Shown: positions 26,316 to 34,852 of the stretch, piece by piece
How the letters are laid out: each line of letters starts with the position of its first letter
How positions within the stretch are numbered: the stretch's first letter is position 1
DNA from: Pseudomonadota bacterium
GTDB taxonomy: Bacteria > Desulfobacterota > Syntrophorhabdia > Syntrophorhabdales > Syntrophorhabdaceae
Direction: 5' to 3'
DNA length: 64,000 nucleotides
Assembly (NCBI GenBank): GCA_026388255.1
Contig: JAPLKC010000083.1
Coordinates: 53,228-117,227 of the forward strand
The notes under the pieces: generated by a model
The model's input: only the letters and a program-made list of their open reading frames with translations
The model's database searches: none
Told to the model about the DNA's origin: nothing
Translations under genes and position numbers: made by a program

Positions 26316-27050
26316 ATGAAGATGAATTTACTTATCGCCCTTGATGATACGGACAACAAGGAAAGCATAGGCACAGGCAGGCTTGCCCGCATGCTTGCAC
26401 AGGACCTGACTGATAGCGGACTTATAAAACAAAAAGGCATAACAAGGCACCAGTTTCTTATCCATCCTGATATCCCTTATACCTCCCATAACAGTTGCGC
26501 CTGTATTGAAGCTGACGCTGACGCTGAAAACACGGATAAGATCTTTCACTTTTCCCGGGATTTCATCCTTGCCCATTTCAATGAAGGCGCAAACCCAGGA
26601 TTGTGCGTGCTGGACCGTGAACGTGTGCCAAAAGAGCTTGTTCAGCTTGGCCGCCGGGCACAGACAGAGGTTGTTGCCATTGAGGATGCGCGGAAATTGG
26701 CAAATCAACTCAACATTCCGGTCTGGTGGTACGGGGATACAGGCCAGGGCGTTATCGGGGCTATGGGTGGAATCGGTCTTCGAAGCACCGGCGATGACGG
26801 CAAGTTTATCGGTATGGACGGCATACGGGACATCAAGGGCACAGTCACCGTAGGCGAGATATACAGAAAGACCTCCATAGTGAGGGTAATAACACTTACA
26901 GGCAAAGCACTGGGTAAAGACGAGACCATAAATACAATGAATTGGATACGTCCGGTGCTGCAAAACGGAGAACCTGTACTTACAGTGCTGAAGGAAGAAA
27001 ATGAGTGGAGAACAATAGAAAAATCAAAAAGAAAAAAGGATAAGATATGA
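26316..27050 (+). CDS. TiaS-like protein (tRNA-Ile2 agmatinylcytidine synthetase N-domain family)
   Basis: A cytoplasmic protein of 244 residues. LLIALDDTDNKESIGTGRLAR (first 20 residues or so) matches the DDTD nucleotide-binding opening of the archaeal TiaS catalytic domain, and a GDTGQGVIGAMGGIGLRSTGDDG region (in the C half) gives a glycine-rich second motif. TiaS joins agmatine to a tRNA cytidine in archaea; this protein lacks the OB-fold and zinc-ribbon C-terminus, so a bacterial small-molecule ligase or kinase role is more likely. I choose ATG at 26316 (AAGGAG at 26307-26312); 26322 is also possible. It is coupled (ATGA) to the truncated membrane gene that follows. Confidence 0.7.
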   Translation: MKMNLLIALDDTDNKESIGTGRLARMLAQDLTDSGLIKQKGITRHQFLIHPDIPYTSHNSCACIEADADAENTDKIFHFSRDFILAHFNEGANPGLCVLDRERVPKELVQLGRRAQTEVVAIEDARKLANQLNIPVWWYGDTGQGVIGAMGGIGLRSTGDDGKFIGMDGIRDIKGTVTVGEIYRKTSIVRVITLTGKALGKDETINTMNWIRPVLQNGEPVLTVLKEENEWRTIEKSKRKKDKI

Positions 27051-27274
27051 AACAATGGGATAGGCATTTATTCAACAAGTTTGCTCTCAGGGATATCATT
27101 TTTTTAGGGTTCTGCGCTACCTTCATTGTCGTCAGCCGCGCCGGACTTCGTCTTCATTCATATAACTTCATTGACTTCTTCCTGGTACCCGCTTGCGGGT
27201 GTCCCTCGACGTACCAAAATGTACGCCTCCGTTGCCTCCTCCTCGTCCGGGTACCCTCTGGGTGCTATCTTTGA
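27047..27274 (+). pseudogene. Truncated membrane-protein gene interrupted by repeat
   Basis: The first 35 or so codons read like the N-terminus of an integral membrane protein (RHLFNKFALRDIIFLGFCAT, then FIVVSRAGLRLH). The frame then enters the MITE-like repeat at about 27146 and becomes Cys- and Pro-rich nonsense to a stop. Nothing resembling a continuation follows the repeat. The ATG overlaps the TiaS-like stop, so an operon partner has been lost. A related family would have started RDIIFLGFCATF and continued with several helices, as in ECF-type or other small-molecule transport proteins; the family is not certain. Confidence 0.65.
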
Positions 27275-27288
27275 ATCAGAATTGGTAT
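27146..27288 (-). repeat. MITE-like repeat, copy 1 (reverse orientation)
   Basis: Reading the minus strand from 27288, the element begins ATACCAATTCTGATTCA, contains GATAGCACCCAGAGGGTACC and GGTACGTCGAGG, and ends with GAAGTTATATGAATGAAG. The same blocks occur in order at 32682-32806 and 60335-60542. The terminal inverted repeat at the gene-side end is degenerate (GAAGACGAAG instead of GAAGGCGAATTGG). It interrupts the membrane-protein gene. No transposase is present. Confidence 0.75.
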
Positions 27289-27459
27289 CATCTTCCGGGC
27301 TTGACTATGGAGTAATAAATAAAACAATGTTCCGATCATATTTAATAAAAACAGTCAGGAAAATCCAGTAACAAAATCAAATGTGATATTTATCATTGAC
27401 ATATTATGTTTAAATAATAATATATAAATACCAACATAATTAATAATAACTCCATAACA

Positions 27460-30400
27460 ATGAACACAATTATTATGAAAAGACATCTTATTATATCTCT
27501 TATAATTGTTTCAATCGCCTTCTTATTCTTTGCGAGCCTGTCCCATGCTATCCTGGCAGGTAAGATCAGCATGCTTGAAGGCAGAGTAGATGTATTGAAG
27601 CCCGGGAAGAATACAACCTCGCCGGTAAAGGCGGGAGACTCTGTAGATGTGGGCGATATCTACCGTGCAAAGAGCGATGGAAAGGCAGAGATTACCTTCC
27701 TTAACAACAACATATTAAAGATTGCATCCAACACCAGGGCCGAGATAAAAGAAGCCATGTTTGAAGGAAATAAGAGCAGCAATATAGTTAAGCTCTACCG
27801 CGGGAGGGTTCAGGCCATCACCAGTGAAGAGTTTATCAAAAAAACGGCTGCCTTTGCAGAGGGCAACAAGTTTGAAGTACATACTCCAAATGCTATAGCA
27901 GGTGTCAGGGGTTCCAATATGATCGTCTCTTTCCTCCAGGGTATAACGGGGACTCTCTTACTCAGTGGGATAGGCTACCAATACAACCCCGGTGATCCAA
28001 ACAAGGCAACAATTACCTTAACTAAGGGATCCATCTCTTTCGTTTTGACGGTCACATCTTCCCCAACCCCTGCAAGGCAGGCAACGGAGAGCGAAATCAC
28101 CGTACAGGTGAAGACGGTTGTCCCGTCAACAGGATCAGGGGGTGGAAGCACCGGAGGACCAGGCGGAACTACCGGGGGTACCGGGGAAACCGTTTTTATT
28201 GCATCAGCCCCAACAACCGGAACGGCATCTCTCGCTGAAAAGGTGATTCAGTTTCTTGAGTCGGTCTTTCAAGCTAAATCTTCTACTCCACCATTGCCAC
28301 CGCCGGTTATCACAACAGATACAACACTGCCAACCATACAAATAACCTCAAAACCGGCGGCATTAACAAACCAGAGTATGGCAACTTTTGATTTTCAATC
28401 TAATGAAGATGCAAACTTCAAGTATAGCCTTGATGCCAACCCCTGGGTAACAGTGAGCGGATCAAACCATAAAACAGTTACCCTGTCAGGGGTGTCAGAT
28501 GGAAATCATACAATTTATGTAAAGGCAGTGAATCAGGCAGGTAATGAATCGACGACAACATCATATGCCTGGACAGTGGATACTGTTGCCCCGGCAGTGA
28601 CAATAACCACATCACCGGCGGCATTGACAAACTCCGGCAGCGCTTCCTTTGCCTTTACAAGCAGCAAGACCGGAACATATACCTATAGTCTCGACAGCGG
28701 CGGGGTAACAACCACAACAGGCTCATTTAACTTGACCGGGCTCGCAGACGGAAGACATATTGTTGAAGTAAAGGCTACTGACCAGGCCGGGAATATCTCA
28801 ACAAAATCATATACCTGGACAGTGGATACTGTGGCACCGACAGTGACAATAACCCAACAGGCATCACCTGCTGTTGACAGCAAAACCGATGTGAATGTTA
28901 CCTTTTCAAGCAGCAAGACGTCCACTTATTCGTATAAACTCAATTCCGGTGCATGGATTGATGCAGCTTCTCTGTTAACCATCTCAGGCCTTTCCTCGGG
29001 AGCTCATGTGCTCTATTATAAGGGCGTTGATCAGGCCGGGAATACATCATCACAGAACTCTCTATCCTTCACACTAAACCGGGATTCCCTGTCAGGCAAG
29101 GTAGGCGGGATAGGGGGAATGGATTCAAGTGCAACAACAGCAACTTTGGAAGCAACAGGCGTGCAAAATGCAAACTGGGGCGGCTGGAAAACAAACCTTT
29201 CTTTTATCGCCGATATCGCATCAGGAGATTCATGGTCAATCCAGACCGGCGGCAGCAGCGGATGGAAACGTTGGATCGAAACCTCAACAGGCACATCAAA
29301 CGGTACAAACCTTACGGGAATATCGGACCTTACCTTTCTAAGCTGGACAACCCTCGGCATTGGCGCAAAAGGGACCTTTACGGGTTCGGCTTCCGGCGGC
29401 AACTGGCAGGCCACAGTAAACGGCACAGGTAAGTACAGCGAAAGCGACCTCAAACATTACATTTATACCTATTATTCTTCTGATATGTACTATTATACAT
29501 CGGAAGGGTGGTGCACAAGCGGGGAGATTACAGATTTCGGCGGCGGAGGTACACAATCCCTATGGGGCGGCTCCTATCCGACATCACTAACACTCATAGG
29601 GAAATACACGCCCGGTGACTATTCGGCCATATGGCACTCCGATAATGTTTATGCCAACAATTATTCAGAGGATCGCAGGATAACCTTCGATTCACCCCCC
29701 GGCGCCATAAGGGGTTTTCTTGTGGGCGCCCGCGCATCAGATAATACAATGGATGCAAGGATTGCAAGCCTTTATGTAAAAGACACTGCCCAAAGCGCGG
29801 GGATTATATTGGGGAGCCTGTCCGGGAATGCCTATCCCGGCATCGGCATGTTCATGATGACAGGCACAATGAACGAGCCTGTTGAAATGGTTTCGTCTGG
29901 CATCGGTTTTGAAGCAAAAGACTTTGCCGGCCTTGGAATTTATTATGATTCGGTAAGTGATTCAAAAAGCGAACTTATCTGGGATCCTTCAGGCTCTTTC
30001 ACCGGCGGCGGAACCATCGTGCCCGTAACGGGAATGCATACTCGCGGATGGATCAAAGATGCCGGTGAACAGAGAGATTGGGGTATCTGGCTGCATAAAA
30101 TCGGCGGCACATATTCGGGAACAATATCCGATTCATGGCAGGCATCCTTTGATTTTATCGGGGATACAACATCTGAAATCATGGGGACTCAAACATGGGG
30201 CACAAAATGGTCCAGCGCATCGTCTGACCAAAAAAAGATACAGGGTATGACATACGGATACGGCACGGGGTCTGTGCGGGACGGTGAATCATCAACGCCA
30301 AGCACATGGGTAAGCGCGGGGGAAACAGTCGGCACCTTTAACCCCGCTGCTACGCCCAGCCCTACCTTTCAGGCCATCTCCACAGGCGCCTACATCGAGA

Positions 30401-30864
30401 CAAATAAATTTCTCGCAATGGCAGATACTGACGCCGGAAGAGCAATGCTCCAGAAGCTCAATATCCCCTGCATACAGGTAGGCAGCGCCGATCTTACCGG
30501 GAGCGGGGCTTATGGTGACGGTTTAACCCTTACGGTAAACATGTATAATACTAAATTTTTTGCCGCTACAACCGGAGGCCCTGCAAGGATATGGGCAACC
30601 GGTGGAACAGGGGAATCACAAGGGGTACAGGGCAGTTATAACGGGTGGGGCGCCCCTCCATCAGGCACAACCGCAGTTTTAAACGGCGGCAGCGGACTTG
30701 CTGCCACTTTTACTGTGAAACAATTTGATGGATCCACCTGGCGCGCGGCAATAGCCGGCACAGGAGGTTTCAACGGTTCTACGAGTTTCAAGGGCGCAGG
30801 CGCAGGCAAAGTCAACGCCGAAATGAAAACCTTCAGTGGCACCGCAGCAGGAACGGCAAAGTAA
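27460..30864 (+). CDS. Large exported FecR-domain protein with Ig-like repeats
   Basis: Secreted or surface protein of 1134 residues. A signal peptide (IISLIIVSIAFLFFASLSHA) leads into a FecR domain (about 35-160: VDVLKPGKN, KAGDSVDVGDIYRAKSDGKA, ITFLNNNILKIA), a Gly/Ser/Pro linker, three Ig-like repeats of about 90 residues (about 285-545, each with a TVDTVAPTVTIT-type linker and YSLD...G strands), and a long Gly/Ser/Thr-rich beta-type region with tryptophan-rich repeats such as SWQASFDFIGDTTSE. The start could be 27460 or ATG 27475; no strong ribosome site is seen. Here FecR is not a sigma regulator but part of a surface protein, probably for adhesion or matrix binding. Preceding 170 bases (27289-27459) are AT-rich with no gene. 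Confidence 0.8.
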   Translation: MNTIIMKRHLIISLIIVSIAFLFFASLSHAILAGKISMLEGRVDVLKPGKNTTSPVKAGDSVDVGDIYRAKSDGKAEITFLNNNILKIASNTRAEIKEAMFEGNKSSNIVKLYRGRVQAITSEEFIKKTAAFAEGNKFEVHTPNAIAGVRGSNMIVSFLQGITGTLLLSGIGYQYNPGDPNKATITLTKGSISFVLTVTSSPTPARQATESEITVQVKTVVPSTGSGGGSTGGPGGTTGGTGETVFIASAPTTGTASLAEKVIQFLESVFQAKSSTPPLPPPVITTDTTLPTIQITSKPAALTNQSMATFDFQSNEDANFKYSLDANPWVTVSGSNHKTVTLSGVSDGNHTIYVKAVNQAGNESTTTSYAWTVDTVAPAVTITTSPAALTNSGSASFAFTSSKTGTYTYSLDSGGVTTTTGSFNLTGLADGRHIVEVKATDQAGNISTKSYTWTVDTVAPTVTITQQASPAVDSKTDVNVTFSSSKTSTYSYKLNSGAWIDAASLLTISGLSSGAHVLYYKGVDQAGNTSSQNSLSFTLNRDSLSGKVGGIGGMDSSATTATLEATGVQNANWGGWKTNLSFIADIASGDSWSIQTGGSSGWKRWIETSTGTSNGTNLTGISDLTFLSWTTLGIGAKGTFTGSASGGNWQATVNGTGKYSESDLKHYIYTYYSSDMYYYTSEGWCTSGEITDFGGGGTQSLWGGSYPTSLTLIGKYTPGDYSAIWHSDNVYANNYSEDRRITFDSPPGAIRGFLVGARASDNTMDARIASLYVKDTAQSAGIILGSLSGNAYPGIGMFMMTGTMNEPVEMVSSGIGFEAKDFAGLGIYYDSVSDSKSELIWDPSGSFTGGGTIVPVTGMHTRGWIKDAGEQRDWGIWLHKIGGTYSGTISDSWQASFDFIGDTTSEIMGTQTWGTKWSSASSDQKKIQGMTYGYGTGSVRDGESSTPSTWVSAGETVGTFNPAATPSPTFQAISTGAYIETNKFLAMADTDAGRAMLQKLNIPCIQVGSADLTGSGAYGDGLTLTVNMYNTKFFAATTGGPARIWATGGTGESQGVQGSYNGWGAPPSGTTAVLNGGSGLAATFTVKQFDGSTWRAAIAGTGGFNGSTSFKGAGAGKVNAEMKTFSGTAAGTAK

Positions 30865-31243
30865 ATTTTCGGTAAAAAATGAAACTCCCCGCAGCAGAGC
30901 AGCGAGGTTCTCCCTCACCCTGCCCTCTCCCACAAGACGCGGGTCCCCGGCTAAGAGCAGGATATGGCATATTGGCATATATTCAGGCAAGACATCCTGA
31001 TAAAGTATGATACTGGTGGGGTTATGAGTGAGCTGGTAAGTTACAATCGAAGGTCTGAAGACTTGCCGGAAGAAATTGCTAACACTGTGATAGCAATTTC
31101 TGGAATCTCCGGAAAGTCAACGCGGATGCTGCTTCACACAATTACATGCAATACTTTAAGCGACTATAAAATCTCATGCTTGACATGAAAAATGAAATGA
31201 TTTAACATTCTGAATAAGCTTTTCAAATAAAAAAGGGGGTTAT
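30865..31243. other. Intergenic region with long palindrome and promoter
   Basis: A 379-base gap. It contains a palindrome at 31071-31101 (15-bp arms AGAAATTGCTAACAC with one mismatch, centre T) with the same single-base-centre design and AACAC core as 19504-19524. A short frame over it (about 31024-31188) is not recognised and may be a remnant. A promoter for the next gene is TTGACA (31180-31185), 17 bases, TAACAT (31203-31208). The segment CCCTCACCCTGCCCTCTCCC near 30912 is a typical low-complexity repeat fragment. Confidence 0.45.
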
Positions 31244-32494
31244 ATGAAAAAACCAATCTATATCTCTATTATTTTATTGTTTGTTTATTGCTGTTTTGCC
31301 GGTTTATCCTTTGCGGCAGAAAAACCCATAAAACTTGGTGTAATGTTTATTATGTCAGGACCTATGGGCGGTTATGGCAAGCATGGTAAGCAGGCAGTGC
31401 AGATGGCTATGGACGAGATAAACTCAAATGGCGGGATTTTAAACAGGAAAGTAGAGGCTATTTTTGAAGACACCAAGCTCAAGGTAGATATAGGCGAAGA
31501 GATTGCAAAAAAGTTTATTACTAAAGATAAAGTGGACTTTATCATAGGGCCCACTTCCAGCGCCGTCGCAGTGGCTGTGTCGAAGATTGCAAGCCAAAAT
31601 AAGAAAATATTGATTTTAACGCAAGCGGCAGCAAATTCAATGACAGATGATCTGTTTAGCCCTTACCAGTTCAGCATACTGAGCAATGCCATGATGCATT
31701 CGCGCTCCGGGGCATATTATATGTCTTCAAAGCCATTGAAACGCTGGATGTGCATCGGACCGAATTACAACTACGGTCATGAATCATGGGCGGCATTCAA
31801 GAACAAGCTAAAGGAACTTAGACCGGATGTAGAGTTTGTTGGCGAGTTATGGCCTAAGCTTATGGAAGCTGATTATACGCCTTTTATTAAAAAGATTGCT
31901 GAACTCAAGCCGGATGCAGTTTGGTCGCCTTTATGGGGCAATGATGCAAATAACTTTATTAAACAGGCATTGCCCTCCGGTCTGTTTAATACTATAAAGT
32001 TTGCCTTTCCTGATGGGGCGGCGCTTGAGACACTTATACCTCTTGGGAAGGATTTGCCGGAAGGTACATATGTGGCAGCACGTTACTTTTTTCTTACACC
32101 TGATTCGGACATGAACCGAATGTTTGTTAAAGCCTATTACGAGAGGTTTAAAGAATACCCGGATTATATGGCAAACGAGACATATGCCGGTGTTTATTTT
32201 ATAAAGGCTGCTGTAGAGCGTGCAGGCTCATTAAATGCTGATAAAATCATTAATGCTGTTGAAAAGGAACCGTTGGCATGGGAGACCCCGGAAGGTTGGA
32301 AGATAATGAGGAAAGAAGACCATTCCGTTGTTGAGGACGTTGTATGGGGCGAGACAATATACAGCGAAAAATACGGGTTTTCCATTCTGAAAAACATGGA
32401 AGCTATACAGGCAGAACAGATATGCCGTACTCCGGATGAGCTCAAGGCAGTTCGTGATAAATACAGTAAGAAGATGAAGGAAGGTAAAAAGTAA
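31244..32494 (+). CDS. Liv-type ABC transporter substrate-binding protein, orphan
   Basis: Periplasmic ligand-binding protein of 416 residues (LivJ/LivK, Peripla_BP_6 family). Signal peptide about 1-24 (IIL LFVYCCFAGLSFA), then IKLGVMFIMSGPMGGYGKHG, AVQMAMDEINSNGGI and a VDFIIGPTSSAVAVAV segment that contacts ligand in the family. Such proteins bind amino acids, short-chain amides, urea or aromatic acids. No permease or ATPase gene adjoins, so it must work with a Liv set elsewhere, possibly that at 60563-63835. AAAAGGGGG precedes the start and a terminator follows. Confidence 0.9.
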   Translation: MKKPIYISIILLFVYCCFAGLSFAAEKPIKLGVMFIMSGPMGGYGKHGKQAVQMAMDEINSNGGILNRKVEAIFEDTKLKVDIGEEIAKKFITKDKVDFIIGPTSSAVAVAVSKIASQNKKILILTQAAANSMTDDLFSPYQFSILSNAMMHSRSGAYYMSSKPLKRWMCIGPNYNYGHESWAAFKNKLKELRPDVEFVGELWPKLMEADYTPFIKKIAELKPDAVWSPLWGNDANNFIKQALPSGLFNTIKFAFPDGAALETLIPLGKDLPEGTYVAARYFFLTPDSDMNRMFVKAYYERFKEYPDYMANETYAGVYFIKAAVERAGSLNADKIINAVEKEPLAWETPEGWKIMRKEDHSVVEDVVWGETIYSEKYGFSILKNMEAIQAEQICRTPDELKAVRDKYSKKMKEGKK

Positions 32495-32598
32495 TTTAAC
32501 GATGAGAAAACTTCTCCTCATTACCAAATGCAGTGTACCGGGGCGGGAAGTCATACCGTGATACTGCATAAGAGATAGAAGATCTTATTGAAATATGG

Positions 32599-32630
32599 AA
32601 GGCAGGATCAGAAATGGTTCTGCCTTTTTC
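32599..32630 (+). terminator. Rho-independent terminator after orphan binding protein
   Basis: AAGGCAGGA pairs with TTCTGCCTT (32599-32607 with 32618-32626, one G-T pair), followed by TTTC. The stem lies about 105 bases after the stop codon. Confidence 0.75.
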
Positions 32631-32681
32631 TTTATTACAAACGTTGATCATCAATTATTGTTGTGCTGTAACCCTAATGTA

Positions 32682-32806
32682 ATACCAATTCGCATTCATA
32701 GATAGAACGAGGCAACGAGGAGGAACCGACGCAGGCGTGCTTTCCGGTACGTCGAGGAGCGTGACGACGAGGTAACGAAGTTATATGATTGAAGGCGAAT
32801 TGGTAT
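32682..32806 (+). repeat. MITE-like repeat, copy 2
   Basis: A 125-base element with terminal inverted repeats: ATACCAATTCGCATTCA at the left and TGAAGGCGAATTGGTAT (by sequence TTGAAGGCGAATTGGTAT) at the right, nearly exact reverse complements over about 16 bases. Its interior has GACGCAGGCG, GGTACGTCGAGG and GAGGTAACGAAGTTATATGATTG blocks shared with copies at 27146 and 60335. No reading frame inside. It ends 14 bases before the promoter of the HAD gene. Confidence 0.85.
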
Positions 32807-32819
32807 AAAATATTTAGAA

Positions 32820-32848
32820 TTGACATCAAAAATCACACAGACTATTAT
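32820..32848 (+). promoter_or_regulatory. Consensus promoter placing the start codon near +1
   Basis: TTGACA (32820-32825), 17 bases, TATTAT (32843-32848). Transcription should begin about 32854-32857, only a few bases before the ATG at 32860, so the mRNA would be leaderless or nearly so. No Shine-Dalgarno sequence is present. Confidence 0.6.
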
Positions 32849-32859
32849 GTACAATACCT

Positions 32860-33552
32860 ATGGACCAAAGAAAGATCGCGTTATTTGATATAGACAAAAC
32901 CATCTACAACGGCTATCTGATTTTTCCCCTGGCTGAATATTTTTTGAAAGAGCATATCATCAGCAAGGATATTGTCGATAACCTGTATCAGGATCTGCAT
33001 TTGTATCGGTCAAAACATGTTGATTACGAAACAAGTGTTGAGCATTTCAATATGCACATGGCTTACGGTTTGAAAGATCATTCTTTCGGTTCAATCCTCA
33101 GCGCAACAGCTACTTTTCTTGAGACTGAGGAGGGCAGCAATTTCTTTCCCTTTGCAGAACCGCTCATAGAATTATTGGAGAAAACGTACGATATCTATCT
33201 TATCACCGGAGAAATGCAATTTGTCGGCAAAGCGGTTGCAGATTATTTTTCCGTACACGGATATATTTCAACAGAGATGGAGGTTGAAAATGTCGTGTTC
33301 ACCGGAAACATTAGCAAGTCCTTGGCAAAGAAGGAAGGAAAAAGAGATGCCGTTGAAGACCTCTTTTGTGTATATCCATACAAGGACTCCCTGGCTTTCG
33401 GTGATTCAGAGGGGGATATAGCTATGCTCAATAAGGTTGCAAACGCTTTTTGCATAAATGCTACAGAAGGTCTCAGGGAAGTTGCACTCTCAAGGGGATG
33501 GCATATAGTCACACCTATGTCTATTATTGAAGCTGTGAAAAAGGTTTTGTAG
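32860..33552 (+). CDS. HAD-superfamily hydrolase, subfamily IB (phosphoserine-phosphatase-like)
   Basis: Cytoplasmic phosphatase of 230 residues. Motif I is FDIDKT (about 9-14, nucleophile Asp), motif II LITG (about 116-119), motif III a Lys in SKSLAKKEGKRDAV, and motif IV AFGDSEGDIAML (about 187-198), where the acidic pair binds Mg. This is the IB layout of SerB and related phosphatases. The substrate is unknown. Motif I lies so close to the N-terminus that the start at 32860 is secure, although no ribosome site is seen. Monocistronic, between the MITE copy and the efflux operon. Confidence 0.85.
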   Translation: MDQRKIALFDIDKTIYNGYLIFPLAEYFLKEHIISKDIVDNLYQDLHLYRSKHVDYETSVEHFNMHMAYGLKDHSFGSILSATATFLETEEGSNFFPFAEPLIELLEKTYDIYLITGEMQFVGKAVADYFSVHGYISTEMEVENVVFTGNISKSLAKKEGKRDAVEDLFCVYPYKDSLAFGDSEGDIAMLNKVANAFCINATEGLREVALSRGWHIVTPMSIIEAVKKVL

Positions 33553-33736
33553 AAATTTCAGAAACAAAAAGATTGTCTACCGGGAACGGGGTATCCTTAT
33601 TTCGCAAAATAATTTTCTGGATAACCCCCATACCCTCTTTCACGACCGCATTGGACTGACAACTGACGGCAAATACATTCAGTTCATTTTGACAAAAATA
33701 TTATCCGGGCAGGCATATATTTCACTTTTTTAATTA

Positions 33737-34849
33737 TTATCCCAGCCTCTTTTTAAACCTCAGGGAACTCAGCATCATTACAAACATTCCAAGTATGAAT
33801 AGCTCAAGCATCTGAGGCCAGAGGATATCAATCCCGTTTCCTTTGAGAAAAATCCCTCTGATGATTACAAGAAAATACCTCAGCGGGTTAAGGTATGTGC
33901 CGTACTGTACAGCCGGCGGCATATTCTCAATCGGGAACATAAGCCCTGATAAGAGTACGGCAGGTGCAAAGAAGAGGAACGTTGCCATCATGGCCTGTTG
34001 CTGAGTTCTCGATATTGTGGAAATAAACAATCCTATGCCGAGAACCGACAGGAGATAGATGGCAGTGCAGAAAAACAGGAGCGTAAGCGAGCCTGCAATA
34101 GGAATGGAAAACCAGAATACACCTACCGTAGTCACAAGGAACATATCGAAGAATCCTATCATGGCAAAGGGGATGGTCTTGCCCAGTATGAGTTCAACAG
34201 GTTTAAGAGGCGTCACCATAAGCTGTTCCATGGTGCCCATCTCCCTTTCCCGCACAATTGCCATTGCGGTCAGGAGAAGGCATATGAGCATTACCATAAT
34301 AGCGATAATACCCGGCACATTATAGTTTCTGCTTGTGAGATCAGGGTTGTACCATGCCCTTGGACGCACTTCGAATTTGACCGTATTTGCCCGAACCTTC
34401 TGAACGCTCAAATCACCTGCGTATTTCATAATGATTCTGTTTGCGTATCCCATGGCCACAAGAGCCGTGTTTGAGTCTGTCCCGTCAACAAGGACCTGTA
34501 TTTCTGCCTGTTTCCCCTTTTTCAGGTCTGAGGAAAAGCCGCGGTTTATCTGAATAGCCGCTGTGATCTTCCCCCTGTCGAACAAATCCTGAATAGCATC
34601 ATTTGAAGAAATATCGTAATCCATGCTGAAATATTTCGAGGCGCTGAACCTTCTTGCAAGCTCGCGGCTTTCATAGGATTTGTCAAGGTCATATAATGCC
34701 GTCCGTATACTGTTAACATCCGTTGTAACCGCATAGCCGAAAACAATCAATTGCATAATCGGCGTACCAAAGATGACTGCCTTCATGCGCCTGTCCCTGA
34801 AAATCTGGATAAACTCCTTTATTACCATCCTTTTTATCCGCTCAAACAT
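33737..34849 (-). CDS. ABC-2 type efflux permease (YhhJ/YbhR-like), subunit 1
   Basis: Inner-membrane permease of 370 residues with one N-terminal span, a large periplasmic loop (about 45-170) and five C-terminal spans. The family motif REREMGTMEQLMVTPLKPVELILGK (about 205-229, shortened here) is intact. It is the last gene of a leftward operon: TetR, TolC-like, HlyD-like, two ATPases, two permeases. It follows subunit 2 after 3 bases. The two permeases would form a heterodimer driven by the two ATPases, exporting drugs or lipophilic compounds. Confidence 0.9.
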   Translation of the reverse strand: MFERIKRMVIKEFIQIFRDRRMKAVIFGTPIMQLIVFGYAVTTDVNSIRTALYDLDKSYESRELARRFSASKYFSMDYDISSNDAIQDLFDRGKITAAIQINRGFSSDLKKGKQAEIQVLVDGTDSNTALVAMGYANRIIMKYAGDLSVQKVRANTVKFEVRPRAWYNPDLTSRNYNVPGIIAIMVMLICLLLTAMAIVREREMGTMEQLMVTPLKPVELILGKTIPFAMIGFFDMFLVTTVGVFWFSIPIAGSLTLLFFCTAIYLLSVLGIGLFISTISRTQQQAMMATFLFFAPAVLLSGLMFPIENMPPAVQYGTYLNPLRYFLVIIRGIFLKGNGIDILWPQMLELFILGMFVMMLSSLRFKKRLG

Positions 34850-34852
34850 GGT

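Noticed and set aside
30964..31188. Small gene of 74 codons upstream of the orphan binding protein
   Set aside because: No ribosome site at its ATG, it spans a perfect palindrome, and its product is not recognised; kept as a possible remnant only.
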